This document shows, piece by piece, positions 50,929-59,641 of a DNA stretch of 64,000 nucleotides. The first letter of the stretch is position 1. Each line of letters opens with the position of its first letter. A program made the position numbers and the translations under genes. The DNA is from Brumimicrobium mesophilum (GTDB lineage: Bacteria; Bacteroidota; Bacteroidia; Flavobacteriales_D; Crocinitomicaceae): assembly GCF_003025005.1 (NCBI RefSeq), contig NZ_PVSS01000015.1, forward strand, positions 1 through 64,000. Direction: 5' to 3'. The notes under the pieces are model-generated. The model was not told the DNA's origin. It ran no database searches and was given only the letters and a program-made list of their open reading frames with translations.

Positions 50929-52158
50929 ATGCCATTACCAGGAATAGATATTAGTTTTCAAAACGGAAACCTTGGATCAGTTGTTCCGAGTCCAGACGGT
51001 TTACTCGGTTTAGTATGTCACGCTGAGGCAGTAGCTTCAACTTTGGCAAACACAACTCCTTATTTGGTAACGTCAATGAAAGATGTTGCTGCTTTAGGAA
51101 TTATCGATGATGTTGATAACCACATCGTTTACAAATTCTTATCTGAGTTTTATGCTGAAGGAGGTTCAGGCACACCGCTTTGGATTTACACAATTGCTCG
51201 AGACGAAAGCTTAAGCGATCAATTCAAACCTGATGGAACAACTGGAATTGTTCCTGCATCAACATTGTTGGACACAGCAAACGGAGATATCAGAGGTTTA
51301 ATAGCTCTTTTCAATCCTGATGGAACTTATGTTTCGGATGTTGATGAGGAGATGGAGTCAGAAGTAATTGAATTAGCTGCATTGGCTCAAACATTTGCGG
51401 AAGACTATACAGATGATAAGTATGCGCCTTTCTTTGTGCTTACAGAGGGTTACGGCTATACAGGCACGCAAGCAACGTTAACAGATCTTACAGAAAAAGA
51501 ATACAACCGAGTAGGTATTTTGTTGGGAGATACAGAATCTCGCACAGGAACAACTGCATCAAAAGGTGCAGCGCTTGGTGTTTTGGCAGGTCGTGTTGCA
51601 AAAAATGCTGTACAAGTTAACATCGGAAAGGTACGTGATGGAGCTTTAAATCCTCTCGAGATGTTTATAGTTGATGACCTTGTAGAAGTTGCAAATATTG
51701 AAGCGTTGAACGATAAAGGTTATATCACATTCAGAAAGCATGTGAGCCGTAGTGGTTATTACTTTACAGATTCACCATTAGCAACTTTACCAAGTGATGA
51801 CTATAGATTCTTAGAGCGCAGACGAGTAATCGATAAAGCTTACAGAGTTGCTTACTCTTCATTATTAGATTATGTCTTGGAAGACTTGAATGTGAACGCA
51901 GACGGTTCTATATCTCCAATCGATGCAAAAACAATTGAGGGAGTTGTTCAGAATGCAATTTTCACAGAAATGACTGCAAATGGAGAATTGTCAACAGATG
52001 CGACAAATCCAAACGATTTAGGAGTGATTGTAAAGGTAGACTTAACTCACAATATCACTTCAACATCAAAAATCAAATTGGAATCATTGCAAGTAGCACC
52101 AAAAGCCTATGCAAGATATATTGATGTTCCACTCGGTTACATCCCAGTTAGCATTTAG
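50929..52158 (+). CDS. phage tail sheath protein (DUF2586, Mu gpL-like)
   Basis: A 409-aa sheath subunit of the contractile tail. The DUF2586 pattern starts GIDISFQNGNLGSVVPSPDGLLGLVCHAEA, with VYKFLSEFYAEGGSGTPLWIYTIAR and FRKHVSRSGYYFTDSPLATLPSDDYRFLERRRVIDKAYRVAY further on. Its presence proves that the phage is a myovirus-type particle. Confidence 0.88.
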   Translation: MPLPGIDISFQNGNLGSVVPSPDGLLGLVCHAEAVASTLANTTPYLVTSMKDVAALGIIDDVDNHIVYKFLSEFYAEGGSGTPLWIYTIARDESLSDQFKPDGTTGIVPASTLLDTANGDIRGLIALFNPDGTYVSDVDEEMESEVIELAALAQTFAEDYTDDKYAPFFVLTEGYGYTGTQATLTDLTEKEYNRVGILLGDTESRTGTTASKGAALGVLAGRVAKNAVQVNIGKVRDGALNPLEMFIVDDLVEVANIEALNDKGYITFRKHVSRSGYYFTDSPLATLPSDDYRFLERRRVIDKAYRVAYSSLLDYVLEDLNVNADGSISPIDAKTIEGVVQNAIFTEMTANGELSTDATNPNDLGVIVKVDLTHNITSTSKIKLESLQVAPKAYARYIDVPLGYIPVSI

Positions 52159-52182
52159 TAATCATCATTAAATAGATAAAAA

Positions 52183-52590
52183 ATGGCATTTAATTCAAGA
52201 CAATACGAATGGGCAGAGGTAACAGTTATCTTAGGAGGTAAGGATCTCTTGACTATTCGTGCAATCAAATACAAAAAGACTTCTGATAATGAAGCGCTAC
52301 ATGCAAAAGGTAGAAATGCAATTTCTATCCAAAGAGGAAACGTAACTGTTGAGGGTGAAGTATCAATTCTCCAGAGTGAACTTATGGAGCTTGAAGAGTC
52401 AGCTCCAAATAAGGATATTCTTCAGCTAGCTCTTGATATGGAGGTGAGTTATTTAGCAAATGGAGTTCTTCGCACAGATAGAGTTACAGGTATTCGTTTC
52501 GGTGAATATGAGAAATCATTGACACAAGGAGACAAGTTTATGGAAATTCCTATTCCATTCTTGGCACTTGATGTCGTTCCTGGCGTATAA
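52183..52590 (+). CDS. tail tube protein (Mu gpM-like)
   Basis: A 135-aa protein directly behind the sheath gene. It starts MAFNSRQYEWAEVTVILGGKDLLTIRAIKYKKTSDNEALHAKGRNAISIQRGNVTVEGEVSILQSEL, which fits the beta-barrel tube subunits of Bacteroidota Mu-like phages. Size and place agree. Confidence 0.82.
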   Translation: MAFNSRQYEWAEVTVILGGKDLLTIRAIKYKKTSDNEALHAKGRNAISIQRGNVTVEGEVSILQSELMELEESAPNKDILQLALDMEVSYLANGVLRTDRVTGIRFGEYEKSLTQGDKFMEIPIPFLALDVVPGV

Positions 52591-52614
52591 AAAAATCACT
52601 AAAAATTTTCAATA

Positions 52615-52908
52615 ATGGAAAAACCAACTCAAGAAGAAATTAACGCATTGAAAGCCAAGCATGGCGCTTTGCACATGTTAGAAGTAGAAGACAAATGGGC
52701 TATTTTGAAAGCTCCGGACAGAAAGACTTTGAGTGCAGCAAGTGCAATAGCGGCAAAAGACCCGATGAAGTTCAACGAAATCATCTTAAAAAACTGCATG
52801 GTTGCAGGAGATGAAGAAATTCAAAAAGACGATGCTTACTTTTTAGCTGCATCCAGTAAGATTCCGGAGATCATTGAGATCAAAGAGGCGAAGCTGGAAA
52901 AGCTTTAG
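52615..52908 (+). CDS. tail assembly chaperone, short form (Mu gp41-like)
   Basis: A 97-aa protein between tube and tape measure genes, the place of the frameshifted tail chaperones (lambda G/GT, Mu gp41/gp42). It contains WAILKAPDRKTLSAASAIAAKDPMKFNEIILKNCMVAGDEEIQKDDAYFLAASSKIPEII. Just before its stop the heptamer GGAAAAG (52896-52902) precedes an open -1 frame, so a longer fusion product is likely. Confidence 0.8.
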   Translation: MEKPTQEEINALKAKHGALHMLEVEDKWAILKAPDRKTLSAASAIAAKDPMKFNEIILKNCMVAGDEEIQKDDAYFLAASSKIPEIIEIKEAKLEKL

Positions 52909-53075
52909 CGGATGCAAAGATTGATGAACATCGGGACTGGCTACGGGTAATGAACGCATCCCTTATCTACTATATGGGCATTGATCCTGATAGTTTATCG
53001 GATGAGGAATGGGCTTGTAAAGTTCAAGAACTCACATTCATCAGAAAACAAGAGAACAAAGGAGGAGGTAATTAG
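52902..53075 (+). CDS. tail assembly chaperone, -1 frameshift extension (gp42-like)
   Basis: Without a start codon of its own, this frame reads ALADAKIDEHRDWLRVMNAS, then LIYYMGIDPDSLSDEEWACKVQELTFIRKQENKGGGN, ending TAG at 53075. The hydrophilic, helical pattern resembles chaperone extensions. The -1 frame is closed by TGA 22 bp upstream of the heptamer, so the shift must occur at 52878-52908; G-GAA-AAG is the best slip site. The fused product would have about 153 aa. Confidence 0.6.
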   Translation, partial: ALADAKIDEHRDWLRVMNASLIYYMGIDPDSLSDEEWACKVQELTFIRKQENKGGGN

Positions 53076-53118
53076 AATTACCTCCTCTTCTAAAAACAAA
53101 ACGATTTAAACACCAATA

Positions 53119-54984
53119 ATGGCGGATTTAAAATTCATAGTCGAGCTTCAAGACAAGGTTAGCGCAATAGCTGACAAGGTGAATAATGCCATTAATCACA
53201 CAAAAACGAAGTTGAACGAAACCAGTTCAGCTGCAGAAAAGTTAGGACCTAAAATCAACTCTGCATTTACCGGTGTTTATCAAAAAGCAAAAACTGCAGT
53301 AAAAGGTCCAGATGTTTTAGCCAACTCAATTGATGATTTACGTGTCAAGTTGGAAAAGGTGAATAACGTTCGATTCAACACGGTACTTACCAGCGAATTC
53401 AAGTCGGCAACTAAAGAAGCTAAAGCTTTAGAAAGACAAATATCAAGGTTGGAGAAAGGAATCTCGAACGCTGGAATAGGCGGTAAAATTGCAAGCTGGA
53501 GAAGTGACTTTGCTAATTCAATGCCCGGTGCAGAATTTATTAAAAACCCTTTGACTTTAGCTGGTGCGGCTGTAGGTGGTTTTTGGATGGCAGCCAATAA
53601 AGCAATGGGAGCTGGAAAAGAGAAAATGAAGCTTCAAGTGTTATCAGGTTTGAAAGAGATCGGTACAACGCTTTATGATGGTTTAACCAAATTTGCTACA
53701 GATACTGTATTTGGAGATGAGCTGTATGATATGGCAGGTCAAATGATGGCCAGCGGAATCAAAAACGCTGATGTTTTGCCAATTATGAAGGAATTGGGTG
53801 ATATCAGTATGGGAGATGCAAACAAGTTGGGAAGCTTGTCTCTTGCGTTTGCTCAGGTTCAAGGAAAAGGTCATTTAGCAGGTCAAGAATTGAATCAATT
53901 GATTAATGCCGGATTTAATCCTCTTCAAGTGATCAGTGAGCAAACTGGTGAAAGTATGGGAGCACTTCGTAAACGAATGGAAGAGGGGGAAATCACAGTT
54001 GAAGCTGTAAGAGGTGCTATGCAAAGGGCTACAGGTGAAGGTGGAAAGTTCCACAACATGCTTGATGGTGTAGCTAATACTCCTTATGGTCAACTTGAGA
54101 ACATAAGAGGTGAGCTTTCACAATTAGCTATTCAAATAGGAAGTGTTTTTATTCCTATTATTTCTAAATTAATGCAAGCATTTTTACAGCTAAACGAAAA
54201 GGTAGGCCCTGCAATTAAACCTATTGCAATTGGAATTGGTATTCTTTCAGTATCAATACTTGGATTAGCAGCCGCTCAATGGGTAATGACGACAGCAATA
54301 TGGGCAAATACAGCAGCTTTATTAGCAAATCCTATTACTTGGGTGGTTGTTGCCGTAGCAGCATTAGTAGCGGCTATTGTAGCAGTTATTCAAAAGTATC
54401 ATGAATGGGGCGCAGCAATTTTATTGTTGTTAGGGCCTTTAGGTTTTGTTATAAATGCAGTTATGGCTTTATATAACAATTGGGAATCTATCAAAGAAGC
54501 TTTTTCTTCAGGCGGAATAATAGCAGGATTAAAACGAATTGGTTTAGTTCTGTTGGATGCCGTTTTATATCCTGTCCAACAACTTTTGACATTGTTGGCG
54601 AAGATTCCTGGGCTTACAGATATAGCAACTTCGGGGATAGAAAAAATTGCCAATATCCGTAATAATCTAAACTTAATAGACCCAAAAGCTCCAGCTGAAA
54701 AGGTAGAGGCGAAAAATTCATTTACTCAGCAGGAATTATTAATGCAAAATATTACTGCAGGTGGAAATGCAATGGGTAAAAATGCTCCTGAAGCATCGAA
54801 AACCAATAAAGCAATTGCAACTGGAGGAACTCGGAACACAACGATAAACTTGAATTTAAGAAACATAATTGAAAATTCAAATATTAGTAAATCAGGCTTT
54901 AAAGAGTCTGTTCAAGAATTGGAAACACAAGCAGTTGATGGCTTACTACGAGCATTAGCAATGGCAAATTTAGCAGCAGAATAA
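53119..54984 (+). CDS. tail tape measure protein
   Basis: A 621-aa protein. A coiled-coil N-terminus (1-125) is followed by a tape-measure domain (about 190-340, AGQMMASGIKNADVLPIMKELGDISMG..., LNQLINAGFNPLQVISEQTGESMGALRKRMEEGEITVEAVRGAM), then hydrophobic helices (about 370-460) as expected for insertion into the host membrane at DNA delivery. The modest length implies a short tail. It lies directly after the frameshift chaperones. Confidence 0.88.
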   Translation: MADLKFIVELQDKVSAIADKVNNAINHTKTKLNETSSAAEKLGPKINSAFTGVYQKAKTAVKGPDVLANSIDDLRVKLEKVNNVRFNTVLTSEFKSATKEAKALERQISRLEKGISNAGIGGKIASWRSDFANSMPGAEFIKNPLTLAGAAVGGFWMAANKAMGAGKEKMKLQVLSGLKEIGTTLYDGLTKFATDTVFGDELYDMAGQMMASGIKNADVLPIMKELGDISMGDANKLGSLSLAFAQVQGKGHLAGQELNQLINAGFNPLQVISEQTGESMGALRKRMEEGEITVEAVRGAMQRATGEGGKFHNMLDGVANTPYGQLENIRGELSQLAIQIGSVFIPIISKLMQAFLQLNEKVGPAIKPIAIGIGILSVSILGLAAAQWVMTTAIWANTAALLANPITWVVVAVAALVAAIVAVIQKYHEWGAAILLLLGPLGFVINAVMALYNNWESIKEAFSSGGIIAGLKRIGLVLLDAVLYPVQQLLTLLAKIPGLTDIATSGIEKIANIRNNLNLIDPKAPAEKVEAKNSFTQQELLMQNITAGGNAMGKNAPEASKTNKAIATGGTRNTTINLNLRNIIENSNISKSGFKESVQELETQAVDGLLRALAMANLAAE

Positions 54985-55640
54985 TGAAATTCAATAGTAA
55001 CGAAATATTATTAGCGTCTTTGGTTGGTTCAAAAGTAGCCAAGCAAATACCACGTTTTCAAGTCATCCAAAATGAGTTGAGTAAACGTGTGCTTCCTCCT
55101 ATACCCTTTTTGCCATTGAAAAATGAGAGTGGCGTTGAGGAAGGTTCAAATTATGATTTAAGAGTGAACGCAAACACACCATTGCCAAAGGAAAAACAAT
55201 TCTTCCCATTGTCTATTAAACGACGAGGAACGAATGATCCTTTCTACACTTTGCCGTATGAGCCAATCATCAATATTAACGGTGCAAACATAATCACCAA
55301 GCGCCAAGTTTCAAAAGCGCCAAAATTGATTGGAACGATTAAAGAACATTGGTCACAGGATGATTATCAAATAAATATTGTGGGAACATTAATCGGTGCC
55401 CAGGAGACTGGATCACCACAAGAAACTTTTCCACGTGATGATTTTGAGGCATTAAGAGATTATTGTACACATCCAGCAGGATTAGAAGTTCAATGTGAAC
55501 CTCTTCAACTGTTAGGAATTAACAACATTGTTGTAGAAAGTTTCGACTTCCCATTCTCAAAAGGAGAGAATGTTCAAGCTTACACAATTTCAGCCTTGTC
55601 AGATTTTAGTGTTGATTTTTTACTCGAAATAGAAGACTAA
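54984..55640 (+). CDS. DUF6046 phage tail protein
   Basis: A 218-aa protein matching the DUF6046 pattern: FLPLKNESGVEEGSNYDLRVN, EPIININGANIITKRQVSK, GTIKEHWSQDDYQINIVGTLIG and FPRDDFEALRDYC. It is probably the baseplate/tail protein that replaces Mu gpN between tape measure and hub. Stop and start overlap on both sides (1 bp). Confidence 0.78.
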   Translation: MKFNSNEILLASLVGSKVAKQIPRFQVIQNELSKRVLPPIPFLPLKNESGVEEGSNYDLRVNANTPLPKEKQFFPLSIKRRGTNDPFYTLPYEPIININGANIITKRQVSKAPKLIGTIKEHWSQDDYQINIVGTLIGAQETGSPQETFPRDDFEALRDYCTHPAGLEVQCEPLQLLGINNIVVESFDFPFSKGENVQAYTISALSDFSVDFLLEIED

Positions 55641-56608
55641 TGTATTCATTGGATTACGACATATCATTTCAGCACAACGGGAGGAAATTCCAGTTGTATA
55701 TGCTTGACTCGGTTGAAATCGAATCAGATGCAATGATATTGGCTGACAGTGCCAAAATTGTACTTCCTGAAGCTGTACTTAATCAAGTATTGAATATCAA
55801 CGATAGAATTGGAAGAGGTGCCGAGGTCAATATTAAGTTAGGTTACGACGGCAACCTGCAGAATGAATTTACAGGATTTGTCCAGGACATAACTACGAAC
55901 GATTCATCGCTTACAATTCTATGCGAAGATGCGCTATTCTTATTTAGAGTGCCGGTAAAAGATGAATTATTAGTGAATACAAATGTTTCGAAAATCTGCC
56001 AAAGTTTGTTGGATCAGGTGAATCCAGAATACACTTTAGTCTGTGATTATGATATCGGATATGAGAAATTCACAATCAATAGAGCTGAGGCTTATGATGT
56101 TTTGAAAAAGCTTCAATCGGAAACGAAAGCGAACATCTATTTCAAGACCGAAGAAAAGGAGTTGCACGTTCATTTTCCATACTCAGAAAGAGATGGAGAA
56201 GTGAAATACGCATTCGATAGAAACATCGAGAGTTCTTCTTTAGAATATAAAAAAGCCATAGATCGTAAAGTTGAAATAACAGTTGAGAAAATAGACAAAG
56301 ACGGAAAGATTACAACAGTAAAATCCGGCACTCCAGGAGGTGAAAAATTCAACATTAAAGTTGGAGAAATGAAAGCTTCGGACATTCAGAAAATAGCCGA
56401 TGCGGAGTTGATTAAGAGAAGCGCAGATAAGTACGAAGGAAGTTTTAAGGGTTGGTTAATTCCAGTCTGCAGACCAACTTACTCAGCAGACATTGTTGAT
56501 TTGGACTACCCTGAAAAAGATGGAAGATATTACGTGTCTGCAGTAGCAACTTCGTTTAGTTCTGCTGGAGGAGTTCGAACGATTAAAACAGGAATAAAAC
56601 TATCATGA
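55640..56608 (+). CDS. baseplate hub protein (gpD/gpP-like)
   Basis: A 322-aa protein with the beta-rich fold of late-control gpD/Mu gpP hubs: VEIESDAMILADSAKIVLPEAVLNQ, INDRIGRGAEVNIKLGYDGNLQNEFTGFVQDI, ISKICQSLLDQV-like segment and GSFKGWLIPVCRPTYSADIVDLDYPEKDGRYYVSAVATSFSSAGGVRTIKTGIKL at the end. It connects tail tube and spike. It overlaps the spike gene by 4 bp. Confidence 0.78.
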   Translation: MYSLDYDISFQHNGRKFQLYMLDSVEIESDAMILADSAKIVLPEAVLNQVLNINDRIGRGAEVNIKLGYDGNLQNEFTGFVQDITTNDSSLTILCEDALFLFRVPVKDELLVNTNVSKICQSLLDQVNPEYTLVCDYDIGYEKFTINRAEAYDVLKKLQSETKANIYFKTEEKELHVHFPYSERDGEVKYAFDRNIESSSLEYKKAIDRKVEITVEKIDKDGKITTVKSGTPGGEKFNIKVGEMKASDIQKIADAELIKRSADKYEGSFKGWLIPVCRPTYSADIVDLDYPEKDGRYYVSAVATSFSSAGGVRTIKTGIKLS

Positions 56609-57108
56609 GCGAATACGCAAAAATAAAGGAGCTTATTAGAGCTATTGTTGGCGACATGTCCAACCTTCCAATTTTCGGGACAGTTACATCAGTAGACTCT
56701 GAAACTTGCACAATAAAGCTTTCTAGCGGGTTGAAAATTCCCGACGTTCGGTTGCGTGCAACTGTTGATGGTTCTACTGACTTTTTAAAGCTCATTCCGA
56801 AAATTGGAAGTAAAGCATTGGTACTTTCTATTACTGGAGAATTAGATGATCTAGTAATGATCAAATGCGACGAAACGGAAAAGATTGAATATTCTCAAGA
56901 TGGATTAATCATCTCTATAGATTCAACGGATAAGAAAATAAGCATTAAGAATGATACAACATCATTGCACGACATATTTGACAAGTTAAGCGCGCTGATC
57001 ACAAACCTGAAGGTAAATACTCCAGCTGGTCCAAGTGTGGGGTTACTCCCTGATACAATCGCAGAATTGGAAGTATTTGAAACGACATATAATTCACTAT
57101 TAAAATAG
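56605..57108 (+). CDS. baseplate spike protein (gpV/Mu gp45-like)
   Basis: A 167-aa protein. The N-terminal OB-fold-like part (FGTVTSVDSETCTIKLSSGLKIPDVRLRATVDGST, LIPKIGSKALVLSITG) is followed by a short repetitive strand region (IEYSQDGLIISIDSTDKKISIKNDT), the beta-helix of a cell-puncturing spike, and a C-terminal helical end. Place behind the hub agrees. Confidence 0.78.
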   Translation: MSEYAKIKELIRAIVGDMSNLPIFGTVTSVDSETCTIKLSSGLKIPDVRLRATVDGSTDFLKLIPKIGSKALVLSITGELDDLVMIKCDETEKIEYSQDGLIISIDSTDKKISIKNDTTSLHDIFDKLSALITNLKVNTPAGPSVGLLPDTIAELEVFETTYNSLLK

Positions 57109-57114
57109 ATTGAA

Positions 57115-57348
57115 ATGGCATTGAATAAACCAGTATTGAAAAACGGAATAGTAGCATTACTCACGGAAATGGAGACAAAGAATGTGGATGCTAAGGAAGA
57201 ATTCGCAACGCAACTATCCAACTTGATAGATGCGTTCGTAAAAAGCGGTACAGTAACAGTTAGCGCAGGAATAGCAGTTACAACTGCAGGAACAGCAACT
57301 GCACAAACAGGAGCGACAACTGCGACAGGAACAGGAACAATTAGTTAA
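57115..57348 (+). CDS. small phage protein with Thr/Ala/Gly tail, 77 aa
   Basis: A helical N-terminus (MALNKPVLKNGIVALLTEMETKNVDAKEEFATQLSNLIDAFVKSGTV) followed by a low-complexity tail (AGIAVTTAGTATAQTGATTATGTG). Similar small proteins follow the spike gene in other Bacteroidota Mu-like phages. Possibly a spike tip or chaperone; unproven. Confidence 0.65.
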   Translation: MALNKPVLKNGIVALLTEMETKNVDAKEEFATQLSNLIDAFVKSGTVTVSAGIAVTTAGTATAQTGATTATGTGTIS

Positions 57349-57376
57349 TTAATAAATAACCAAAATAGAAGTAAGC

Positions 57377-57787
57377 ATGAGAAACATTTTAACATTTTTA
57401 GCAGTCATTATAGCAATGACATCCATGGCGCAATTAAAGCCAAGCATTTCCATAACCGATGCCAAGGTTAAGGTTTTTGATTATGAAACCGGAAAGAAAA
57501 TAAAAACTTACAAATTAGCTGAACTGCTAATTATTGAAACTGAGCGTAAGCGGTTGGAAAAAGTGGTGCGTTACCAAGAAATAGGTTTGTTTGATGAAGT
57601 CATAGAGGACATTGTTTACACAGTGGACAAAATGGAGAAAGACGCATCTTATTACTATCTAGAACTTAGTAATAATGGAGAGGTAGTCATGATGCGAATT
57701 GCCAGGAGAGAATCGGGTGATGTCCAGATATTGCTTAGAAATGAGTTGTACTACATCAAAGGTACGATAACCACTCGAAATTTATAA
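57377..57787 (+). CDS. secreted phage protein, 136 aa, unknown
   Basis: A signal peptide (MRNILTFLAVIIAMTSMAQ) and a beta-rich domain ending RNELYYIKGTITTRNL. It resembles the secreted protein at 35830-36231 in architecture. A secreted protein inside the baseplate operon is unusual; it could act on the lysogen's or host's envelope. No family is recognised. Confidence 0.55.
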   Translation: MRNILTFLAVIIAMTSMAQLKPSISITDAKVKVFDYETGKKIKTYKLAELLIIETERKRLEKVVRYQEIGLFDEVIEDIVYTVDKMEKDASYYYLELSNNGEVVMMRIARRESGDVQILLRNELYYIKGTITTRNL

Positions 57788-57808
57788 TCCAATTTAAAAA
57801 ACGAACCA

Positions 57809-58153
57809 ATGAAGGATTTCGCCATACAAATAGTAGACAGCAATGACCAAGGAAACTACATGGATATCAAAGTAGATCCAATAGTTGATACTAATGGTAA
57901 AATCCTTCAAGGTTTGGTTATCGCTCCAACCAAAGAACAAAATGAATTATTAATACTGGCGTGCAACGCAGGAGAAATTAAAAGTAGTCCGACCATTGGT
58001 GTGGGATTAGCTGATGCAACACTAGATGAAAATGGAGATTTACTTTCTTTTCGTCATAAAATTAGAAGTAATTATAAACTTGATGGATTATCAATTAAGA
58101 AACTTGATTTATATGACATCGATAATGTGAATATTGAAAGCTCATACGAATGA
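57809..58153 (+). CDS. baseplate wedge protein (gp25/Mu gp46-like)
   Basis: A 114-aa protein (MKDFAIQIVDSNDQGNYMDIKVDPIVDTNGKILQGLVIAPTKEQNELLILACNAGEIKSSPTIGVGLADA...) with the size and layout of Mu gp46 and gp25-like baseplate wedges. The place between spike and gp47-like genes agrees. The family match is by pattern only. Confidence 0.65.
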   Translation: MKDFAIQIVDSNDQGNYMDIKVDPIVDTNGKILQGLVIAPTKEQNELLILACNAGEIKSSPTIGVGLADATLDENGDLLSFRHKIRSNYKLDGLSIKKLDLYDIDNVNIESSYE

Positions 58154-59400
58154 AAATAACAGTAAAAGACAACCAAACGATTTATGATATTGCACTGCAA
58201 TATGCTGGCTCATTGGAGGCTGTTATAGACATCCTTGAAGTTAATGGCAAAATAGACACTACTCTTTTAATAGGGGAGGAATTAACGATTCCAAGTGTAT
58301 TGGTGCCAAAAATATCAGAATTCTACTCTTCTTCAAATCTGACTGTAGCAACTTCTTCAACTCCTCTTCAGGTAGATGGATTTGTACCACCTCCAAGTAT
58401 TAATAGACAGGTGGACATTCTCATTAATGGTACACCATTAATAATAGTTCAAGCACCAACAACGTATGATTTATCACTTGTGGATAGCGTTGGTAGCCAA
58501 GTGCAGGTAGACCTTGTTGGTGGTCAAGTTGTTGTTCCAAGTCTTCCTTGTTCAGGTACAGGAGATGCAACTGTGAACATTAGAAAAGAAAACGGTGATC
58601 TAATTGAGACCATTCTAGCACCTGTATCAACACCAACAGATTACAATGTGCTGAACAGCGTTATTTCAATTGATAATCATTCTTGGGAAGTTGGAGCTAC
58701 GGACAACTTAAATCTTCAAGTGGTTGACAGCAATAATGATCCTGTAACTACAACGAAGGTTGGGAATAACTTGGTTGTTGGAGATTTGCCGTGCACACCA
58801 ATTGTTATTCAACACTCATCCGCTGAGTTAATGTCGACCGGAGTTACTGCGTCAACTGCAGATTATGATGATGGTTTTTACGAAGCTGGAAGAGATTTTT
58901 TTGTATTGGATTCTGCTCCTGTTCATTTAGATGGTTCACCAACTGTCAACACAACTACTAATAGATTCACCGATGATTTAGGAGGTCAGAATTATTTGAA
59001 TAATATAGTTGTAGACTGGAGCACTTGGAATTTTGTTAAGGTTCTAGCCTACTCAAGACATGATACTTCAACTCTTGACACTTACAATAACTTTAGAGTT
59101 GCCTCTACAAATTATAGTATTTCTGTATTCACAACGGGCTGGAGATTACCTAATATAACAGAACTATATAATATTTGTTTCTTTGGAAATCCCGACCAAA
59201 GATTGGTTTACCCATCGCCTTATAGCGCTGTTTTTAATATTTCGTCTATAGTTTTTTGGTCAAATACGGAGTACAACTCAACTCAGATGTTTTTTCTATC
59301 CACAAACGGCGCGTTTCCTATACAAAATAGGCTTAAAACAGATACTAGAAAAGCGTTATACGTGAGAAATATGACACCTGTCGGAACAACTTTAACATGA
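58150..59400 (+). CDS. LysM-headed tail protein with DUF1566 C-terminal domain
   Basis: A 416-aa protein. Residues 1-50 form a LysM-like unit (VKDNQTIYDIALQYAGSLEAVIDILEVN...LLIGEELTIP), as in gpX-type tail proteins. Two beta-rich repeats follow (about 90-215; each contains a GNLVV/GGQVVVPSLPC-type strand ending in LPC). The C-terminal part (about 235-410) has GWRLPNITELYNI and VFWSNTEYNSTQMFFL, the DUF1566 (Lcl C-terminal) pattern, a C-type-lectin-like fold. It is a candidate receptor-binding baseplate protein. Confidence 0.7.
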   Translation: MKITVKDNQTIYDIALQYAGSLEAVIDILEVNGKIDTTLLIGEELTIPSVLVPKISEFYSSSNLTVATSSTPLQVDGFVPPPSINRQVDILINGTPLIIVQAPTTYDLSLVDSVGSQVQVDLVGGQVVVPSLPCSGTGDATVNIRKENGDLIETILAPVSTPTDYNVLNSVISIDNHSWEVGATDNLNLQVVDSNNDPVTTTKVGNNLVVGDLPCTPIVIQHSSAELMSTGVTASTADYDDGFYEAGRDFFVLDSAPVHLDGSPTVNTTTNRFTDDLGGQNYLNNIVVDWSTWNFVKVLAYSRHDTSTLDTYNNFRVASTNYSISVFTTGWRLPNITELYNICFFGNPDQRLVYPSPYSAVFNISSIVFWSNTEYNSTQMFFLSTNGAFPIQNRLKTDTRKALYVRNMTPVGTTLT

Positions 59401-59639
59401 TAAAAATGGCAAAATATAAATTTCCACAATTTGAAATAACAATTGAAAACCCTGTTGTTTCAATATTAGAGCCTCACTTGGAGTATCCAAGTCTAGGTAA
59501 GATATCGCTTAATGTATTACTCGAAACTTCATCTGCGAAGAAAAAAGTGTTGTTAGAAGATATTTCATGTATAAATACTTATACAGCAGATTTGATGCAA
59601 TTAGTGCTAGCTAAATTAGATAAATATAAAATAGAGTAG
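59397..59639 (+). CDS. phage protein, 80 aa, unknown
   Basis: MIKMAKYKFPQFEITIENPVVSILEPHLEYPSLGKISLNVLLETSSAKKKVLLEDISCINTYTADLMQLVLAKLDKYKIE: a small beta-then-helix protein. It overlaps the LysM gene by 4 bp (ATGA) and is 2 bp ahead of the baseplate J-like gene. Probably a minor structural protein. Confidence 0.6.
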   Translation: MIKMAKYKFPQFEITIENPVVSILEPHLEYPSLGKISLNVLLETSSAKKKVLLEDISCINTYTADLMQLVLAKLDKYKIE

Positions 59640-59641
59640 TA

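Noticed and set aside
50573-50935. 120-codon leftward frame with Ser-rich translation
   Set aside because: Mirror of the acidic low-complexity gene at 50481-50927; no independent support.
58870-59390. Possible diversity-generating retroelement variable region in the lectin-like gene
   Set aside because: No reverse transcriptase and no second near-identical template copy in the window.
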